A DNA stretch of 64,000 nt from Jeongeupia chitinilytica (GCF_014652315.1 NZ_BMYO01000011.1:102389-166388); one strand, 5' to 3'; positions 33,420-43,017 are shown, numbered from the stretch's first letter. The notes: generated by a model not told the origin, from the letters alone. Numbers and translations are program-made.

Positions 33420-34511
33420 TCAGGGCGCGGCGTCGTTCGCCTTTGCGTCCGGCTCGCCTTCCTCTTCGATCTGTCTGGCCGCCCAGTTGTGCAGCAGCGC
33501 ATAGCTGACCGCCAGCAGGGTCGGACCGAGGAAGACACCCAGCACGCCCCAGGCGAGCGCGCCGCCGAGGACACCGACGAGGATCAGCACGAAGGGCAGA
33601 TTGCTTTCCTTGCCGATGAACAGCGGCTTGACGACGTTGTCGGCCATGCTGACGACGGCGACCATCCAGATACCGAGGAACACCGCCCAGCCGGTATCGC
33701 CCTGCTGGTACAGCCAGAAGGCCACCGGCAGACCGAGCAGGCTGGGGCCGCCCGGAATCAGCGACAGGAAGCAGCTGACCAGGCCGAAGGCCGCCGCGTT
33801 TTCGACGCCGACCAGCCAGTAGCCGAACCAGGCCAGCGCGCCCTGCACCAGCGCGGTGCCGATGAAGCCGTACACCACGCCGCGTACGGTGCCGGCAGCG
33901 ATCATCAGCAGCTCTTCGGCACGCTTGCCGCCGATCCGGTTGAGCACGCGGATGAACCAGCGGACGATCTCGTGGCCGCCGACATAGAAGAAGAACGCGA
34001 ACGCCAGGCTCATCAGCATCAGCATCAGCCCGCTGCCGATCGCCTTGCCGAACAGCAGCAGCACGCTGCCGATCGGTTTGAGCAATTCCTTGAGCCGGTT
34101 GACGACTTCCGGATCACCCTGCGCCAGCGCACTCCAGAACTCGGCCACTTTCGGACCGACCCAGGGCAGCGAGGTCAGGAAATGCGGCAAGGGCGGCAGC
34201 CCGGCTTCGATGTGCGACTGCAGCCAGTGCGAAATGCCGTCGATGTTGCCGGCCAGCTCCACGCCGGCAATCACCAGCGGCACCACGACCACCAGTGCGA
34301 ACGTCCCCACCAGCACCAGAGCCGGCAGCAAACGGTTGCCGCGCATCAATTTAGAAAGAAATGAGTAAGGTTTCCAGCTCGCATAGACCAGAATGCCGGC
34401 CCAGACGAGGGCTGCAATGAAGGGCGCGAGGATCTGGTACGACAGGGCCAGCAGCAGCACGACGGAGCAGGTGGCGATGGCAGGCTCGACCCACTGGTTT
34501 TTCTTTTCCAT
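33420..34511 (-). CDS. AI-2E family transporter
   Basis: A 363-residue polytopic membrane protein with about eight helices. Features include the paired N-terminal helices (TCSVVLLLALSYQILAPFIAALVWAGILVYASWKP read in two parts), a periplasmic loop, GVVYGFIGTALVQGALAWFGYWLVGV and the C-terminal PLFIGKESNLPFVLILVGVLGGALAWGVLGVFLGP pattern, all typical of the YdiK/PerM/TqsA family. Family members export small molecules, sodium or signals; the substrate here is unknown. It is divergent from the chemoreceptor gene. Confidence 0.9.
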   Translation of the reverse strand: MEKKNQWVEPAIATCSVVLLLALSYQILAPFIAALVWAGILVYASWKPYSFLSKLMRGNRLLPALVLVGTFALVVVVPLVIAGVELAGNIDGISHWLQSHIEAGLPPLPHFLTSLPWVGPKVAEFWSALAQGDPEVVNRLKELLKPIGSVLLLFGKAIGSGLMLMLMSLAFAFFFYVGGHEIVRWFIRVLNRIGGKRAEELLMIAAGTVRGVVYGFIGTALVQGALAWFGYWLVGVENAAAFGLVSCFLSLIPGGPSLLGLPVAFWLYQQGDTGWAVFLGIWMVAVVSMADNVVKPLFIGKESNLPFVLILVGVLGGALAWGVLGVFLGPTLLAVSYALLHNWAARQIEEEGEPDAKANDAAP

Positions 34512-34718
34512 ACAATCCCTTGAGATGTTCTGTTGCGCGGTTTTCCCGGGCGAAACGGCGACCGGACTTTCGACCGGTCCGGGCGCATCGCCGTCCGATT
34601 GTGTTGCGCCGCAACCACGACCTGCATGCCGTTGGGCTGAGGCTGCCTTAAATCAGATTTTTCTTATTTATTTCACGGTATGCTTACAGCGTTCTCGTCG
34701 TTTTAAACGGAGTTTCCG

Positions 34719-36338
34719 ATGTCATTGCGTCTAAAAGCCTGGAGTCTGTCAGCCTTGGTGCTGGTCGCGCTGCTCGGCGTCATGCTGGCCGGCCTGTTCA
34801 CCATGCGTCATGCGGCCAATCTCGACAACCGCGCACGCATCGAACAACTGATGAAGAGCACGTACAACACGATTGCCCAGCTCGAAAGCGCCGCGGCCAG
34901 CGGCAGCATCAGTGATGACGAAGCCAAGAAACTCGCCACGCAGATCCTGCGCGAGAACAAATACCACAAATCCGAGTACGTTTATGTCACTGACGACAAA
35001 TTGACGTTCGTTGCAACGCCGCTCGACCCGCAACTGCACGGCACCAGCTTCAACGAATTCAAGGATGCGCAGGGCAAGAGCGTCGGTGCGATTGCCCAGG
35101 CCGCACTCGACCAGTCCGGCGGCGCGCTGACGCAATACCCGTGGACCAGCGAGCGCGACGGCAAGGTCGTCGACCTCGTCTCGGTGGCCCAGCGCACGCC
35201 GCGCTGGCACTGGATCGTCGGCACCGGCGTCAGCTCGGCCGAAGCCGATGCCCGCTTCTGGGCCAGCGCCCGCTGGCAGGTCATCGTCTGCCTGATCGTC
35301 GCCGGTGTCGTGGCCGGTCTGATGCTGACCGCCGTTGCGCGTCTGTTGCGCGATCTCGGCGGCGAACCCGGTGAAGTGCTCAAGCTGGTGCAGCGCGTGG
35401 CCGATGGCGACCTGGCCGCCGGCCAGACCAGCCGCAACATTGCACCAAACAGCATTTACGGCTCGGTGCTGAAAATGCGCGACGCGCTGCGCGGCGTGAT
35501 GCAGGAACTGCAGTCGGCCGTCGGCACGCTGCACCGGACCAGCGACGACATCGTCGGCAAGGCCGAAGGCAGCAACCGTCTCGTCGAGGCCCAGGGTGAC
35601 GCCGCCCGCCGCATCGCCCAGACCGCCGAGCGCTTTGCCGAACAGACCCAGAGCGCAGAAACCGAAGCCGATACCGCGCGCCGCCAGAGCGAATCGGCCA
35701 CCGGCATTTCGGCCAAGGGCCAGCAGGTGATTTCGGCCGCCGTGGCGCGGCTGAGCGAGACCGAACAGTCGGTCGGCGATACCCAGACCAGCATCGACGA
35801 TCTTGCCGCCCGCGTCGGCAGCATCTCGGCGGTGATTGCGGTGATCCGCGACGTGGCCGACCAGACCAACCTGCTGGCGCTGAATGCCGCGATCGAAGCG
35901 GCGCGTGCCGGCGAACAGGGCCGCGGCTTCGCCGTGGTTGCCGACGAAGTACGCAAGCTGGCCGAACGCACCAGCACGGCCACGCAGGAAATCGGCGACA
36001 CCATCAGCGCCGTGCAGACCAGCAGCCAGACCGCCAAGACGCGCATGGACGACATGGTCGAACAGCTCAAGGAAGGCATCCGCCAGGCCAAGGAGGGCGG
36101 CGAGGCCGTCAAGGCGATCCGCGCCGAAACCGAGGCGACCGCCCAGGTGGTCGACGGCATCGGCCGCACGCTGGCCGACCAGGTCAACGCCAGCCGCGCA
36201 ATCCGCAACGACGTCGACGAGGTCGCCCAGTCGTCGAACGGGACGCTGGCCGCTGCCCGCGGTACCGTCGACGCGGCACAGTCGATCAAGTCGGTCTCCG
36301 ACCAGCTGGCCGGGCAGATCCGCCGCTTCAAGCTCTGA
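34719..36338 (+). CDS. Methyl-accepting chemotaxis protein, single Cache sensor
   Basis: A 539-residue chemoreceptor: TM1 (about 9-28), a periplasmic Cache_2-type domain (ENKYHKSEYVYVTDDKLTFVATPLDPQLHG, W-x-V-G-T-G near its end), TM2 (VIVCLIVAGVVAGLMLTAVA), a HAMP region, and a long coiled-coil signalling domain. The conserved hairpin tip VIRDVADQTNLLALNAAIEAARAGEQGRGFAVVADEVRKLAERT is intact. No CheR-docking pentapeptide is seen at the C-terminus (RRFKL). Cache_2 chemoreceptors usually bind small organic acids. A terminator follows. Confidence 0.95.
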   Translation: MSLRLKAWSLSALVLVALLGVMLAGLFTMRHAANLDNRARIEQLMKSTYNTIAQLESAAASGSISDDEAKKLATQILRENKYHKSEYVYVTDDKLTFVATPLDPQLHGTSFNEFKDAQGKSVGAIAQAALDQSGGALTQYPWTSERDGKVVDLVSVAQRTPRWHWIVGTGVSSAEADARFWASARWQVIVCLIVAGVVAGLMLTAVARLLRDLGGEPGEVLKLVQRVADGDLAAGQTSRNIAPNSIYGSVLKMRDALRGVMQELQSAVGTLHRTSDDIVGKAEGSNRLVEAQGDAARRIAQTAERFAEQTQSAETEADTARRQSESATGISAKGQQVISAAVARLSETEQSVGDTQTSIDDLAARVGSISAVIAVIRDVADQTNLLALNAAIEAARAGEQGRGFAVVADEVRKLAERTSTATQEIGDTISAVQTSSQTAKTRMDDMVEQLKEGIRQAKEGGEAVKAIRAETEATAQVVDGIGRTLADQVNASRAIRNDVDEVAQSSNGTLAAARGTVDAAQSIKSVSDQLAGQIRRFKL

Positions 36339-36365
36339 TAACAAGCAACAAGTACAACCCGCTCA

Positions 36366-36389
36366 GCCCGGCGCAAGCCGGGCCTTTTT
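36366..36389 (+). terminator. Terminator of the chemoreceptor gene
   Basis: 7-bp stem GCCCGGC/GCCGGGC with a GCAA tetraloop, followed by a short T run. Confidence 0.85.
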
Positions 36390-36449
36390 ACGTCCCCGTT
36401 GCCGTGGACGCCGTGGCGCGCCATGCTTGGCGCAGATACGGAGCCATGC

Positions 36450-38099
36450 ATGCGCCTCATCCACCTGCAGGTCGTCAATTTCCGCGGTATCAGCCGGATC
36501 GCGCTGTCGCTCGATGCCGACCGGACGGTACTGTTCGGCGAAAACAACTGGGGCAAGTCCAGTCTGATCGAGGCGCTGGCGCGCTGCCTGGGCCCGGATG
36601 CGGCATCCGGACCGCACTTCGACGCCGACGATTTTCATCACGATGCCCGCGGTGTGGCCGCCAAAACGCTGTCGATCACGCTGACCTTCGGCGACGACGG
36701 CCCCAAGCCGCTGCCGGCGCATCTGGCAACGATGGCCTGGCGCGACCGCAAGGGGCGCTGGCATGTCAGCGTGCGCTTCAGTGCCGAACGGCACCGCCAG
36801 CAGGTTCGCGTCCGGCGCGAGCTGCTCGGCCCCGGCGGCAAGCCCCGCCCTCACCCGCGGGCCGATGCGCTGGCCGGAGAGCTGGTCGCGCGCCATCCGG
36901 TGCTGCGGCTGCGCGACATGCATCTGGCGCAGTGGATGACACCCAGCGGCGTCGAACCGCTGACCCTGCCGGTCGGCGATGCGCCGGCCGACGTCGTGCA
37001 GCGCACCTTCGAGGCGCTGCTGCGCCAGCCGCAGCGGATCGAACCCAAGCTGCTGCGACAGGGCATCGCCGCGATGCGCGAGCTGCTGTGCCGGAGCCCC
37101 GCCCGCTTTCACACGCCCAAGGCCCGCCGGCTGGCCGACGACATCGCGGCCGCACCGATCACCTTTCGCGACCATGACAGCCTGCTCGACATCGCCAACC
37201 GCGCCGGCAGCAGCACCCAGCAACTGGCGCTGCTGTTCCTGCTCGGCGCGCTGCTCGAAGCCCGCGGCACCGAGCCGCTGACGCGCGGCGAATCGCCACT
37301 GCTGCTGGTCGAGGACCCGGAAACCCATCTGCACCCGACCCAGCTGGTCCAGGTCTGGGGACTGGTCGAACAGCTGCCGGCGCAGAAGCTGGTCACGACC
37401 AACAGCGGCGAGCTGCTCGCCAGCTTTCCGCATCACAGCCTGCGCCGGCTGGTGCGCGGTGACGACAAGGTCTTCGTCTACCAGATGTCGCACAGTGCGC
37501 TGTCGAAGCAGGACGCGCGCAAGGTCGGCTTCCACGTTCGCGTCAACCGCCCGAACAGCCTGTTCGCGCGCTGCTGGCTGCTGGTCGAAGGCGAGACCGA
37601 GTTCTGGCTGCTGCCCGAGCTGGCGCGGCGTTACGGCGTCAACCTCGGCGCCCTCGGCATCCGCAGCATCGAGTTCGCCCAGGCCGGGCTGGTGCCGCTG
37701 ATCAAGTTCGCCGACGCCTTCGGCATCCGCTGGCACCTGATCACCGACGGCGACGACGCCGGCCAGACCTACGCCAACAAGACGCGCGGTCTGCTGCGCG
37801 GCCGCCACGAAGCCCGGCACCTGACCGTACTGCCGTCACGCGACATCGAGCACTATCTGTTCGAAAACGGCTTTGCCGACGTCTATCACGAAGCCGCGCA
37901 CTGGACCCGCGGCCCGGCACCGACGACCAGCGAACTGATCCACCGGGCGATCCGCCGCCAGGCCAAGCCCGGCATGGCGCTGGCCATTGCCGAAGCGGCC
38001 GAGCGCCGTGGCCGCGACAGCATTCCGCCGCTGCTGTCGCAGCTGTTCGACACCCTGGCCGAACTCGCTCAGGACGAGGACGCGCGCGGCTCGCGGTAG
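36450..38099 (+). CDS. OLD-family ATP-dependent endonuclease (YbjD-like)
   Basis: A 549-residue protein: an SMC/ABC-type ATPase head with Walker A GENNWGKSS (30-38), signature-like QQLALLFLLGALLEA and Walker B LLLVEDPETHLHP, then a C-terminal TOPRIM nuclease domain (CWLLVEGETEFWLLPEL and LITDGDDAGQTY, with the conserved Glu and DxD). The N-terminus (HLQVVNFRGISRIALSL) is close to E. coli YbjD. OLD proteins cleave DNA and some act in phage defence. This one stands alone rather than next to a UvrD-like helicase, so it is not a Gabija pair. The ATG at 36450 has GGAG 6 nt upstream. It overlaps the convergent AraC gene by 31 bp. Confidence 0.88.
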   Translation: MRLIHLQVVNFRGISRIALSLDADRTVLFGENNWGKSSLIEALARCLGPDAASGPHFDADDFHHDARGVAAKTLSITLTFGDDGPKPLPAHLATMAWRDRKGRWHVSVRFSAERHRQQVRVRRELLGPGGKPRPHPRADALAGELVARHPVLRLRDMHLAQWMTPSGVEPLTLPVGDAPADVVQRTFEALLRQPQRIEPKLLRQGIAAMRELLCRSPARFHTPKARRLADDIAAAPITFRDHDSLLDIANRAGSSTQQLALLFLLGALLEARGTEPLTRGESPLLLVEDPETHLHPTQLVQVWGLVEQLPAQKLVTTNSGELLASFPHHSLRRLVRGDDKVFVYQMSHSALSKQDARKVGFHVRVNRPNSLFARCWLLVEGETEFWLLPELARRYGVNLGALGIRSIEFAQAGLVPLIKFADAFGIRWHLITDGDDAGQTYANKTRGLLRGRHEARHLTVLPSRDIEHYLFENGFADVYHEAAHWTRGPAPTTSELIHRAIRRQAKPGMALAIAEAAERRGRDSIPPLLSQLFDTLAELAQDEDARGSR

Positions 38100-38941
38100 C
38101 GCCGGCGGAACGCCCGCGGCGTCTCGCCCTTGGCGGCAAGGAACTGCCGGTTGAAGTGTGCCAGCGTGCCGTAGCCGGCGGCCTCCGCGATGACGCCGAT
38201 GGCCTTGTCGGTCTGGATCAGTTGCTGGCAGGCGTAGCCGACGCGCAGCCGCGCCAGATAGCCGGTCACCGTGCTGTCGGTATGGCGCCTGAAGAAGCGG
38301 TGGAAGGCACCAACCGACATCGCCGCCAGCCCGGCCAGCGTCTCGACCGCGACCGGCCGGGCAAAATGCGCGTGCACATGGTCGAGCACCCGTCCGAGGC
38401 GCTCGCGCTGCCGGTCCGCGGCGGGCGGTGGCGCGACGGCGGCCAGCGCCCGTGCCTCGGTATCGGCGGCCAGCCGCAACAGGACGTCGAGCAGCACCGG
38501 CAGCCGCTGGGCCGGGGTCTTGGCGTGCAGCGACACCAGCAGCGGCCGGACCTGTGCGGCGGCAGCGCGTGAAAACGCCAGCCCTCCGCTGGCGGCCTGG
38601 GCCAGCCGCGCGATTGCCGCGCACTCGGGAAAGGTCTGCGCCAGCCCGGCGATCCAGTCGCGCCGGAACCAGACGACCACCGCGAGCATCGGCCGGTCCG
38701 GATCGAGCCGTTCGGCCGACGACCAGCTGTGCGGCAACTCGGGACCGAGCAGCACCAGATCGCCGTCGTCGAAGTCGTCGATCCGGTCGGCAATGAAACG
38801 CTGGCCGCGCGCGTTCAGCGTCAGCGTCAGCTCGAACTCGGGATGGTAGTGCCAGGCGAACGGCAGGGTCGGCAGCTCGCGCCACAACAGTGCCCACGAC
38901 TGCCCGGCGGGAACGGCGATGTGCTCGAATTGTGGACGCAT
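38069..38941 (-). CDS. AraC-family transcriptional regulator
   Basis: A 290-residue regulator: an N-terminal cupin sensor (LPFAWHYHPEFELTLTLNARGQRFI, GDLVLLGPELPHSW) and a C-terminal double helix-turn-helix (VETLAGLAAMSVGAFHRFFRRHTDST and IGVIAEAAGYGTLAHFNRQFLAAKGETPRAFRRRYR). The domain layout matches regulators of sugar or glycoside genes. It is divergent from the PhyH dioxygenase gene, with 145 bp between them, which is probably its target. The 3' end overlaps the OLD nuclease gene. Confidence 0.93.
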   Translation of the reverse strand: MRPQFEHIAVPAGQSWALLWRELPTLPFAWHYHPEFELTLTLNARGQRFIADRIDDFDDGDLVLLGPELPHSWSSAERLDPDRPMLAVVVWFRRDWIAGLAQTFPECAAIARLAQAASGGLAFSRAAAAQVRPLLVSLHAKTPAQRLPVLLDVLLRLAADTEARALAAVAPPPAADRQRERLGRVLDHVHAHFARPVAVETLAGLAAMSVGAFHRFFRRHTDSTVTGYLARLRVGYACQQLIQTDKAIGVIAEAAGYGTLAHFNRQFLAAKGETPRAFRRRYREPRASSS

Positions 38942-39086
38942 TCGGCGCTCCGACCGGACCAGATGGTCAGAATCGTATCAATAGAAGCCGGTCGGCGTGC
39001 ACTGGCGGCGACGGACGTCGTGAAAATGAAGTGACTACAACACGGGCCGACGCACGGCCCGCCTCACCACGATCCGGAGATCATCC

Positions 39087-40091
39087 ATGAACGACCGCTA
39101 CGACTATGGCAACGCCCGCCCGGGCAACCCGTCGGTGTCCTACCGCGCCGAGGACCGTCAGCTGCACACGCTGCGGAAGCAGCTGCCGCTGCGCGTGCTG
39201 TCCGGCGCCGATTTCGCGCACTGGCAGCAGTACGGCTACGTGATCGTCAGGCAGGCTGTCGATGCCGCCGCGGTCCGGCGCACGACCGACTTTCTCTGGG
39301 ACTTCCAGCAGCTCGATCCGGCCGACCCGGCCGGCTGGAACGCACCGCAACTGCGCGAGAACGAAATGCGCGAGCTCAACGGTTCGGGCATGGTCGAGGC
39401 GTACCAGAACCAGACGCTGTGGGACAACCGCCAGACGCCGCGTGTCTACGATGCCTTCGTCGACATCTGGGACCGCGAGGACCTGTGGGTAACGATCGAC
39501 CGCGCCAACCTGAATACCCCGAACGCCGGTGTGCGCAAGTTCGGCGGCTTCATCCACTGGGACGCCGACACCTCGCTCGATCCGCGGCCGGTCAACGTCC
39601 AGGGCGTGCTGGCCCTGTCGGACACCAGCGAGGACGGCGGCGGCTTCCAGTGCATTCCCGACCTGTTCGCCCACTTCGACCGGTGGCGCGAAACGGCGCC
39701 GGCCGACCGCAACCCCTGGCAGCCCGACCTCGCCACCGTGCCGTACCCGGTGCGCTTCATCCCGATGCAGGCCGGCGACCTGCTGATCTTCAACAGCCTG
39801 CTCGCGCACGGCATCCGCCCGAACACGTCGGCCGACAAGGTCAGACTGGCGCAATACATCTCGTTCACGCCGGCCGACGAGGCCAATGCCGAGCTGCGCG
39901 ACTGGCGCATCCGCAGCTGGCAGCAGCGCGAACCGGCGCGCGGCTACGCCTTTCCGGGCGATCCGCGCCGCTGGGAGCAGTCGCGTTATCCGCGCGCCGA
40001 ACTGTCGGCGCTCGGCGAACGCATCCTCGGCCTGCGGAGCTGGCATGACCGCGACCCTGCGGCCGCGCCGGCATCGGTTGACATCGGGTGA
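39087..40091 (+). CDS. PhyH-family Fe(II)/2-oxoglutarate dioxygenase
   Basis: A 334-residue cytoplasmic oxygenase. The start FAHWQQYGYVIVRQAVDAA is the phytanoyl-CoA dioxygenase entry strand. The iron facial triad is visible as H157-W-D159 (FIHWDAD) and H241 (LLAHGIRPN), and R244 is the likely 2-oxoglutarate ligand. Substrate unknown; several PhyH enzymes hydroxylate osmolytes or natural products. A BCCT osmolyte transporter lies 0.9 kb away, but nothing links them directly. It is divergent from an AraC regulator, which presumably controls it. Confidence 0.85.
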   Translation: MNDRYDYGNARPGNPSVSYRAEDRQLHTLRKQLPLRVLSGADFAHWQQYGYVIVRQAVDAAAVRRTTDFLWDFQQLDPADPAGWNAPQLRENEMRELNGSGMVEAYQNQTLWDNRQTPRVYDAFVDIWDREDLWVTIDRANLNTPNAGVRKFGGFIHWDADTSLDPRPVNVQGVLALSDTSEDGGGFQCIPDLFAHFDRWRETAPADRNPWQPDLATVPYPVRFIPMQAGDLLIFNSLLAHGIRPNTSADKVRLAQYISFTPADEANAELRDWRIRSWQQREPARGYAFPGDPRRWEQSRYPRAELSALGERILGLRSWHDRDPAAAPASVDIG

Positions 40092-40181
40092 AAAGTGCCG
40101 GCCCGGGCTGTGGGGGGGATCACTGACGCTAGACTGGGGCCTGTTGCATGATTGGTGCATAACACACAGGAGAGCGTCTGC

Positions 40182-40865
40182 ATGTCGAATGCCCCGAAAA
40201 CCCACCCGGCGTTTCTCGCCGCCGCCGGTGCGGTCATCATCGCAGCCGGCGTCACCACGGCCAAGATGCTGGGCTGGATCGGCGCCAGCCCGGCACCGGT
40301 GGCCAGCGAGCCGGCCATGATCATCGCCAGCGCGCCTGCCGTCGCCTCGATCCCGGCGACGCTGGCCCCGGTCGTCACCCCGGAACCCGCGGCAACACCG
40401 GAACCGACCCCCGCCCCGACACCGGCACCAACGCCCAGACCGACGCCGCATCCGAAACCCAAACCGACACCGAAGCCGACACCGCGCCCGCAGGAACAAG
40501 CCGAATCGCGTCCTGCCCCGGCACCGCAGGTCTGCGCCAGCTGCGGCCGTGTCGTCGCGGTCCAGACCCGTGAGGAGGCCGGTCAGGCCAGCGGTGGCGG
40601 CGCCGTAGCCGGCGGCGTCGTCGGCGGCGTGCTCGGCCATCAGGTCGGCAGCGGCCGCGGCAACACCGTCGCCACCGTCGTGGGTGCGATCGGCGGCGCC
40701 CTGGCCGGCAACGAGATCGAAAAGCACGCCCGCAAGAGCGTCTACTACGACGTGGTCGTGTCGTTCGAGGATGGCAGCCAGCGCAGCTTCAGCTACCAGC
40801 AGCAGCCCCCCTTCGGCGTCGGCGACCGCGTTCGCGATGCCGGTGGACAGCTCGTCGGCAACTGA
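40182..40865 (+). CDS. Glycine-zipper 2TM protein with Pro-rich linker
   Basis: A 227-residue protein: a signal anchor (AFLAAAGAVIIAAGVTTAKMLGW, about 9-31), a Pro/Ala/Thr/Lys linker (about 65-105), a CASCGRVVAVQTREE pair of cysteines, and a glycine-zipper hairpin (GGGAVAGGVVGGVLGHQVGSGRGNTVATVVGAIGGALAGNEIEK read in two halves), as in SlyB/OsmB-type 17-kDa antigens. It ends with a small beta domain (VSFEDGSQRSFSYQQQPPFGVGDRV). It is likely anchored in the inner membrane and reaching into the periplasm. The ATG at 40182 has AGGAG about 9 nt upstream. A terminator follows. Confidence 0.82.
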   Translation: MSNAPKTHPAFLAAAGAVIIAAGVTTAKMLGWIGASPAPVASEPAMIIASAPAVASIPATLAPVVTPEPAATPEPTPAPTPAPTPRPTPHPKPKPTPKPTPRPQEQAESRPAPAPQVCASCGRVVAVQTREEAGQASGGGAVAGGVVGGVLGHQVGSGRGNTVATVVGAIGGALAGNEIEKHARKSVYYDVVVSFEDGSQRSFSYQQQPPFGVGDRVRDAGGQLVGN

Positions 40866-40890
40866 CCCCCACCGCCACCACGGCCAGAAC

Positions 40891-40915
40891 AGCCCCCGCA
40901 ATGCGGGGGCTTTTT
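40891..40915 (+). terminator. Terminator of the glycine-zipper gene
   Basis: 9-bp stem AGCCCCCGC/GCGGGGGCT with an AAT loop and five T. Confidence 0.9.
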
Positions 40916-41001
40916 GATGTCCGGCAGCAACGATTGGCGTTGACGTGCCGCGGCCGGACGCCCGGTGTTAGCCTAAAAAGAACGAACAACGGGAGAATCG
41001 C

Positions 41002-42537
41002 ATGGTCTTTGTCGTCTCGCTCGCCATCGCGCTCGGCTTTGTGGCGTGGGGTGCATTCGCGCCGGACAGCATGAGCACCACCACCCAGACGCTGCTGTCG
41101 GGCACCATCGGCGGTTTCGGCTGGTTCTACCTGCTGTCGGTCTTCGGCTTCCTCCTGTTCGCGATCTACCTCGCCTTCGGCCGCTTCGGCGGCATCCGCT
41201 TGGGCGGCGACGATGCCGAACCCGAGTTCTCCCGCATCAGCTGGTTTGCCATGCTGTTCTCGGCCGGCATGGGCATCGGGCTGGTGTTCTGGGGCGCCGC
41301 CGAACCGTTGGCGCACTTCGCCACGCCGCCCGCCGGCGAGGGTCTGACCGCCGACGCCGCCCGCACGGCGCTGCGCTACACCTTCTTCCACTGGGGCCTG
41401 CATCCGTGGGCGATCTACAGCGTCATGGGGCTGACGATCGCCTACTTCAGCTTCAATCGCGGCCTGCCGGCACTGGTCTCGGAAGCGTTCCGGCCGCTGT
41501 TCGGCGACCGGGTCAATGGCGGTCTGGGCAAGCTGGTCGACATCCTGGCCATCATCGCGACCGCCTGCGGCGTCGTCACCTCGCTCGGCCTCGGCACGCT
41601 GCAGATCGGCGGCGGCCTGACCTACGCGCTCGGCGTACCGGATACCGACCTGCTTCATGTCGTCATCATCGTCGTCGCCATGGGGCTGGCCATCGCGTCG
41701 TCGCTGTCCGGCGTCGGCCGCGGCATCCAGTGGCTGTCCAACCTGAACATCGCGATCGCGGTACTGCTGATGCTTGCCATCGTCGCACTGGGCCCGACCC
41801 TGTTCATCTTCGAATCGTTCACGACCACGCTGGGCGGCTACATCAACAACCTGTCGCTGATGAGCCTGCGGCTGACCCCGTTCAGCAAGAGTTCGTGGGT
41901 GGCGGACTGGACGCTGTTCTACTGGGCATGGTGGATCACCTGGGCGCCGTTCGTGGGCCTGTTCATCGCCCGCGTGTCCAAGGGGCGGACGATCCGCGAA
42001 TTCATCGTCGGCGTGCTGCTCGCGCCCAGTCTGGTCAGCTTCCTGTGGTTCTCGGCCTTCGGCGGAACGGCCATCCACCAGCAGCTGCTCGACGGCATCA
42101 ACCTGCTGGCCGTGCAGCACGAGGACTACGCCAAGACGCTGTTTGCGATGTTCAAGGCGCTGCCGATGGCCCAGCTGCTGTCGCTGCTCGCGCTGGCGCT
42201 GATCGTGAGCTTCTTCGTCACGTCGGCCGACTCGGCCAATCTCGTGCTCGGCATGCTGTCGACCAAGGGCCGCCACGATCCACCGGCGTGGATCAAGCTG
42301 GTCTGGGGCGTGGTGATCGGCGCGATGGCGCTCGTGTTGCTGTTCTCGGGCGGGCTCAAGGCGCTGCAGACGCTGTCCATCGTCTCGGCGCTGCCGTTCG
42401 CGCTGATCATGGTCGGCTTGTGCGTGTCGCTGTACAAGGCACTGGCCGAAGACGACCGGGCCCGTGCCCACAAGGAGAAGGCGCGTCGCCACGCGGTCGA
42501 TGCCATGCTGGCGCGCGATCCGCACCTCGGCGACTAA
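41002..42537 (+). CDS. BCCT family transporter (betaine/choline/carnitine type)
   Basis: A 511-residue inner-membrane symporter with 12 helices. The glycine-rich helix-3 motif GMGIGLVFWGAAEPLAHF and the Trp-rich helix-8 segment FYWAWWITWAPFVGLFIARVSKGRTIREF are family signatures; the latter lines the substrate site for trimethylammonium compounds. The Gly-x-Gly-x-Gly coupling segment of sodium-dependent BetP is present (GMGIGL). The substrate is probably glycine betaine, choline or a related osmolyte. The ATG at 41002 has GGGAG upstream. No regulator or enzyme is in the same operon. Confidence 0.93.
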   Translation: MVFVVSLAIALGFVAWGAFAPDSMSTTTQTLLSGTIGGFGWFYLLSVFGFLLFAIYLAFGRFGGIRLGGDDAEPEFSRISWFAMLFSAGMGIGLVFWGAAEPLAHFATPPAGEGLTADAARTALRYTFFHWGLHPWAIYSVMGLTIAYFSFNRGLPALVSEAFRPLFGDRVNGGLGKLVDILAIIATACGVVTSLGLGTLQIGGGLTYALGVPDTDLLHVVIIVVAMGLAIASSLSGVGRGIQWLSNLNIAIAVLLMLAIVALGPTLFIFESFTTTLGGYINNLSLMSLRLTPFSKSSWVADWTLFYWAWWITWAPFVGLFIARVSKGRTIREFIVGVLLAPSLVSFLWFSAFGGTAIHQQLLDGINLLAVQHEDYAKTLFAMFKALPMAQLLSLLALALIVSFFVTSADSANLVLGMLSTKGRHDPPAWIKLVWGVVIGAMALVLLFSGGLKALQTLSIVSALPFALIMVGLCVSLYKALAEDDRARAHKEKARRHAVDAMLARDPHLGD

Positions 42538-42544
42538 ACCCGGC

Positions 42545-42853
42545 TCAGCGCTCGGTCAGCGGATCGTGGGTCTGGTCCCGCGCCTGGCCGAGCAGCGCGT
42601 CGACCAGGCCGATCGCGCTGTGCCGTGCCGCCAGGCCGTCGACCCGGGTAAAGGCTTCGTCCAGGGCTTCGTGCAGCTCGCAGGCGAGCTGGAACAGCAT
42701 CTTCTGTTCGCGCCCGTGCGTGCACGGCAGGTAGTAGTTGATCTCGTCGACCAGATCATCGGCAAGTTCGTGCGGGAGGACGGCGGGCGCCGTGAGGATC
42801 CGGTCCAGCAGACGCACTCCGAACATCCCGAGCGACAGCAGCTGCGTAGCCAT
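42545..42853 (-). CDS. Hypothetical protein, 102 residues
   Basis: A 102-residue protein, MATQLLSLGMFGVRLLDRILTAP at the start, then an acidic and polar helical region (ADDLVDEINYYLPCTHGREQ) ending in PLTER. AGGAG lies 5 nt before the ATG at 42853, supporting a real gene. There is no recognised family and no membrane helix beyond a weak N-terminal amphipathic one. It is convergent with the BCCT gene (7 bp between stops) and divergent from glmS. Confidence 0.6.
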   Translation of the reverse strand: MATQLLSLGMFGVRLLDRILTAPAVLPHELADDLVDEINYYLPCTHGREQKMLFQLACELHEALDEAFTRVDGLAARHSAIGLVDALLGQARDQTHDPLTER

Positions 42854-43017
42854 GCGTACTCCTGCCCCGAAGATCTCGGCCGGGGTGCCGGGGCAAGTCG
42901 CATCCCGCCCATCTCCCTACTCTAGTCGGCCCGTTGACGCCATCCATCGGCCAGCCGGCAGAGCCGACAACCGGTTTGAGGGTTTTTCTGTAAAGACAAT
43001 GCGGCGCCGATCGCATA

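Noticed and set aside
36450..38099. Gabija-type defence pair
   Set aside because: The OLD-like protein has no UvrD/GajB-like helicase next to it; the following gene is an AraC regulator on the other strand.
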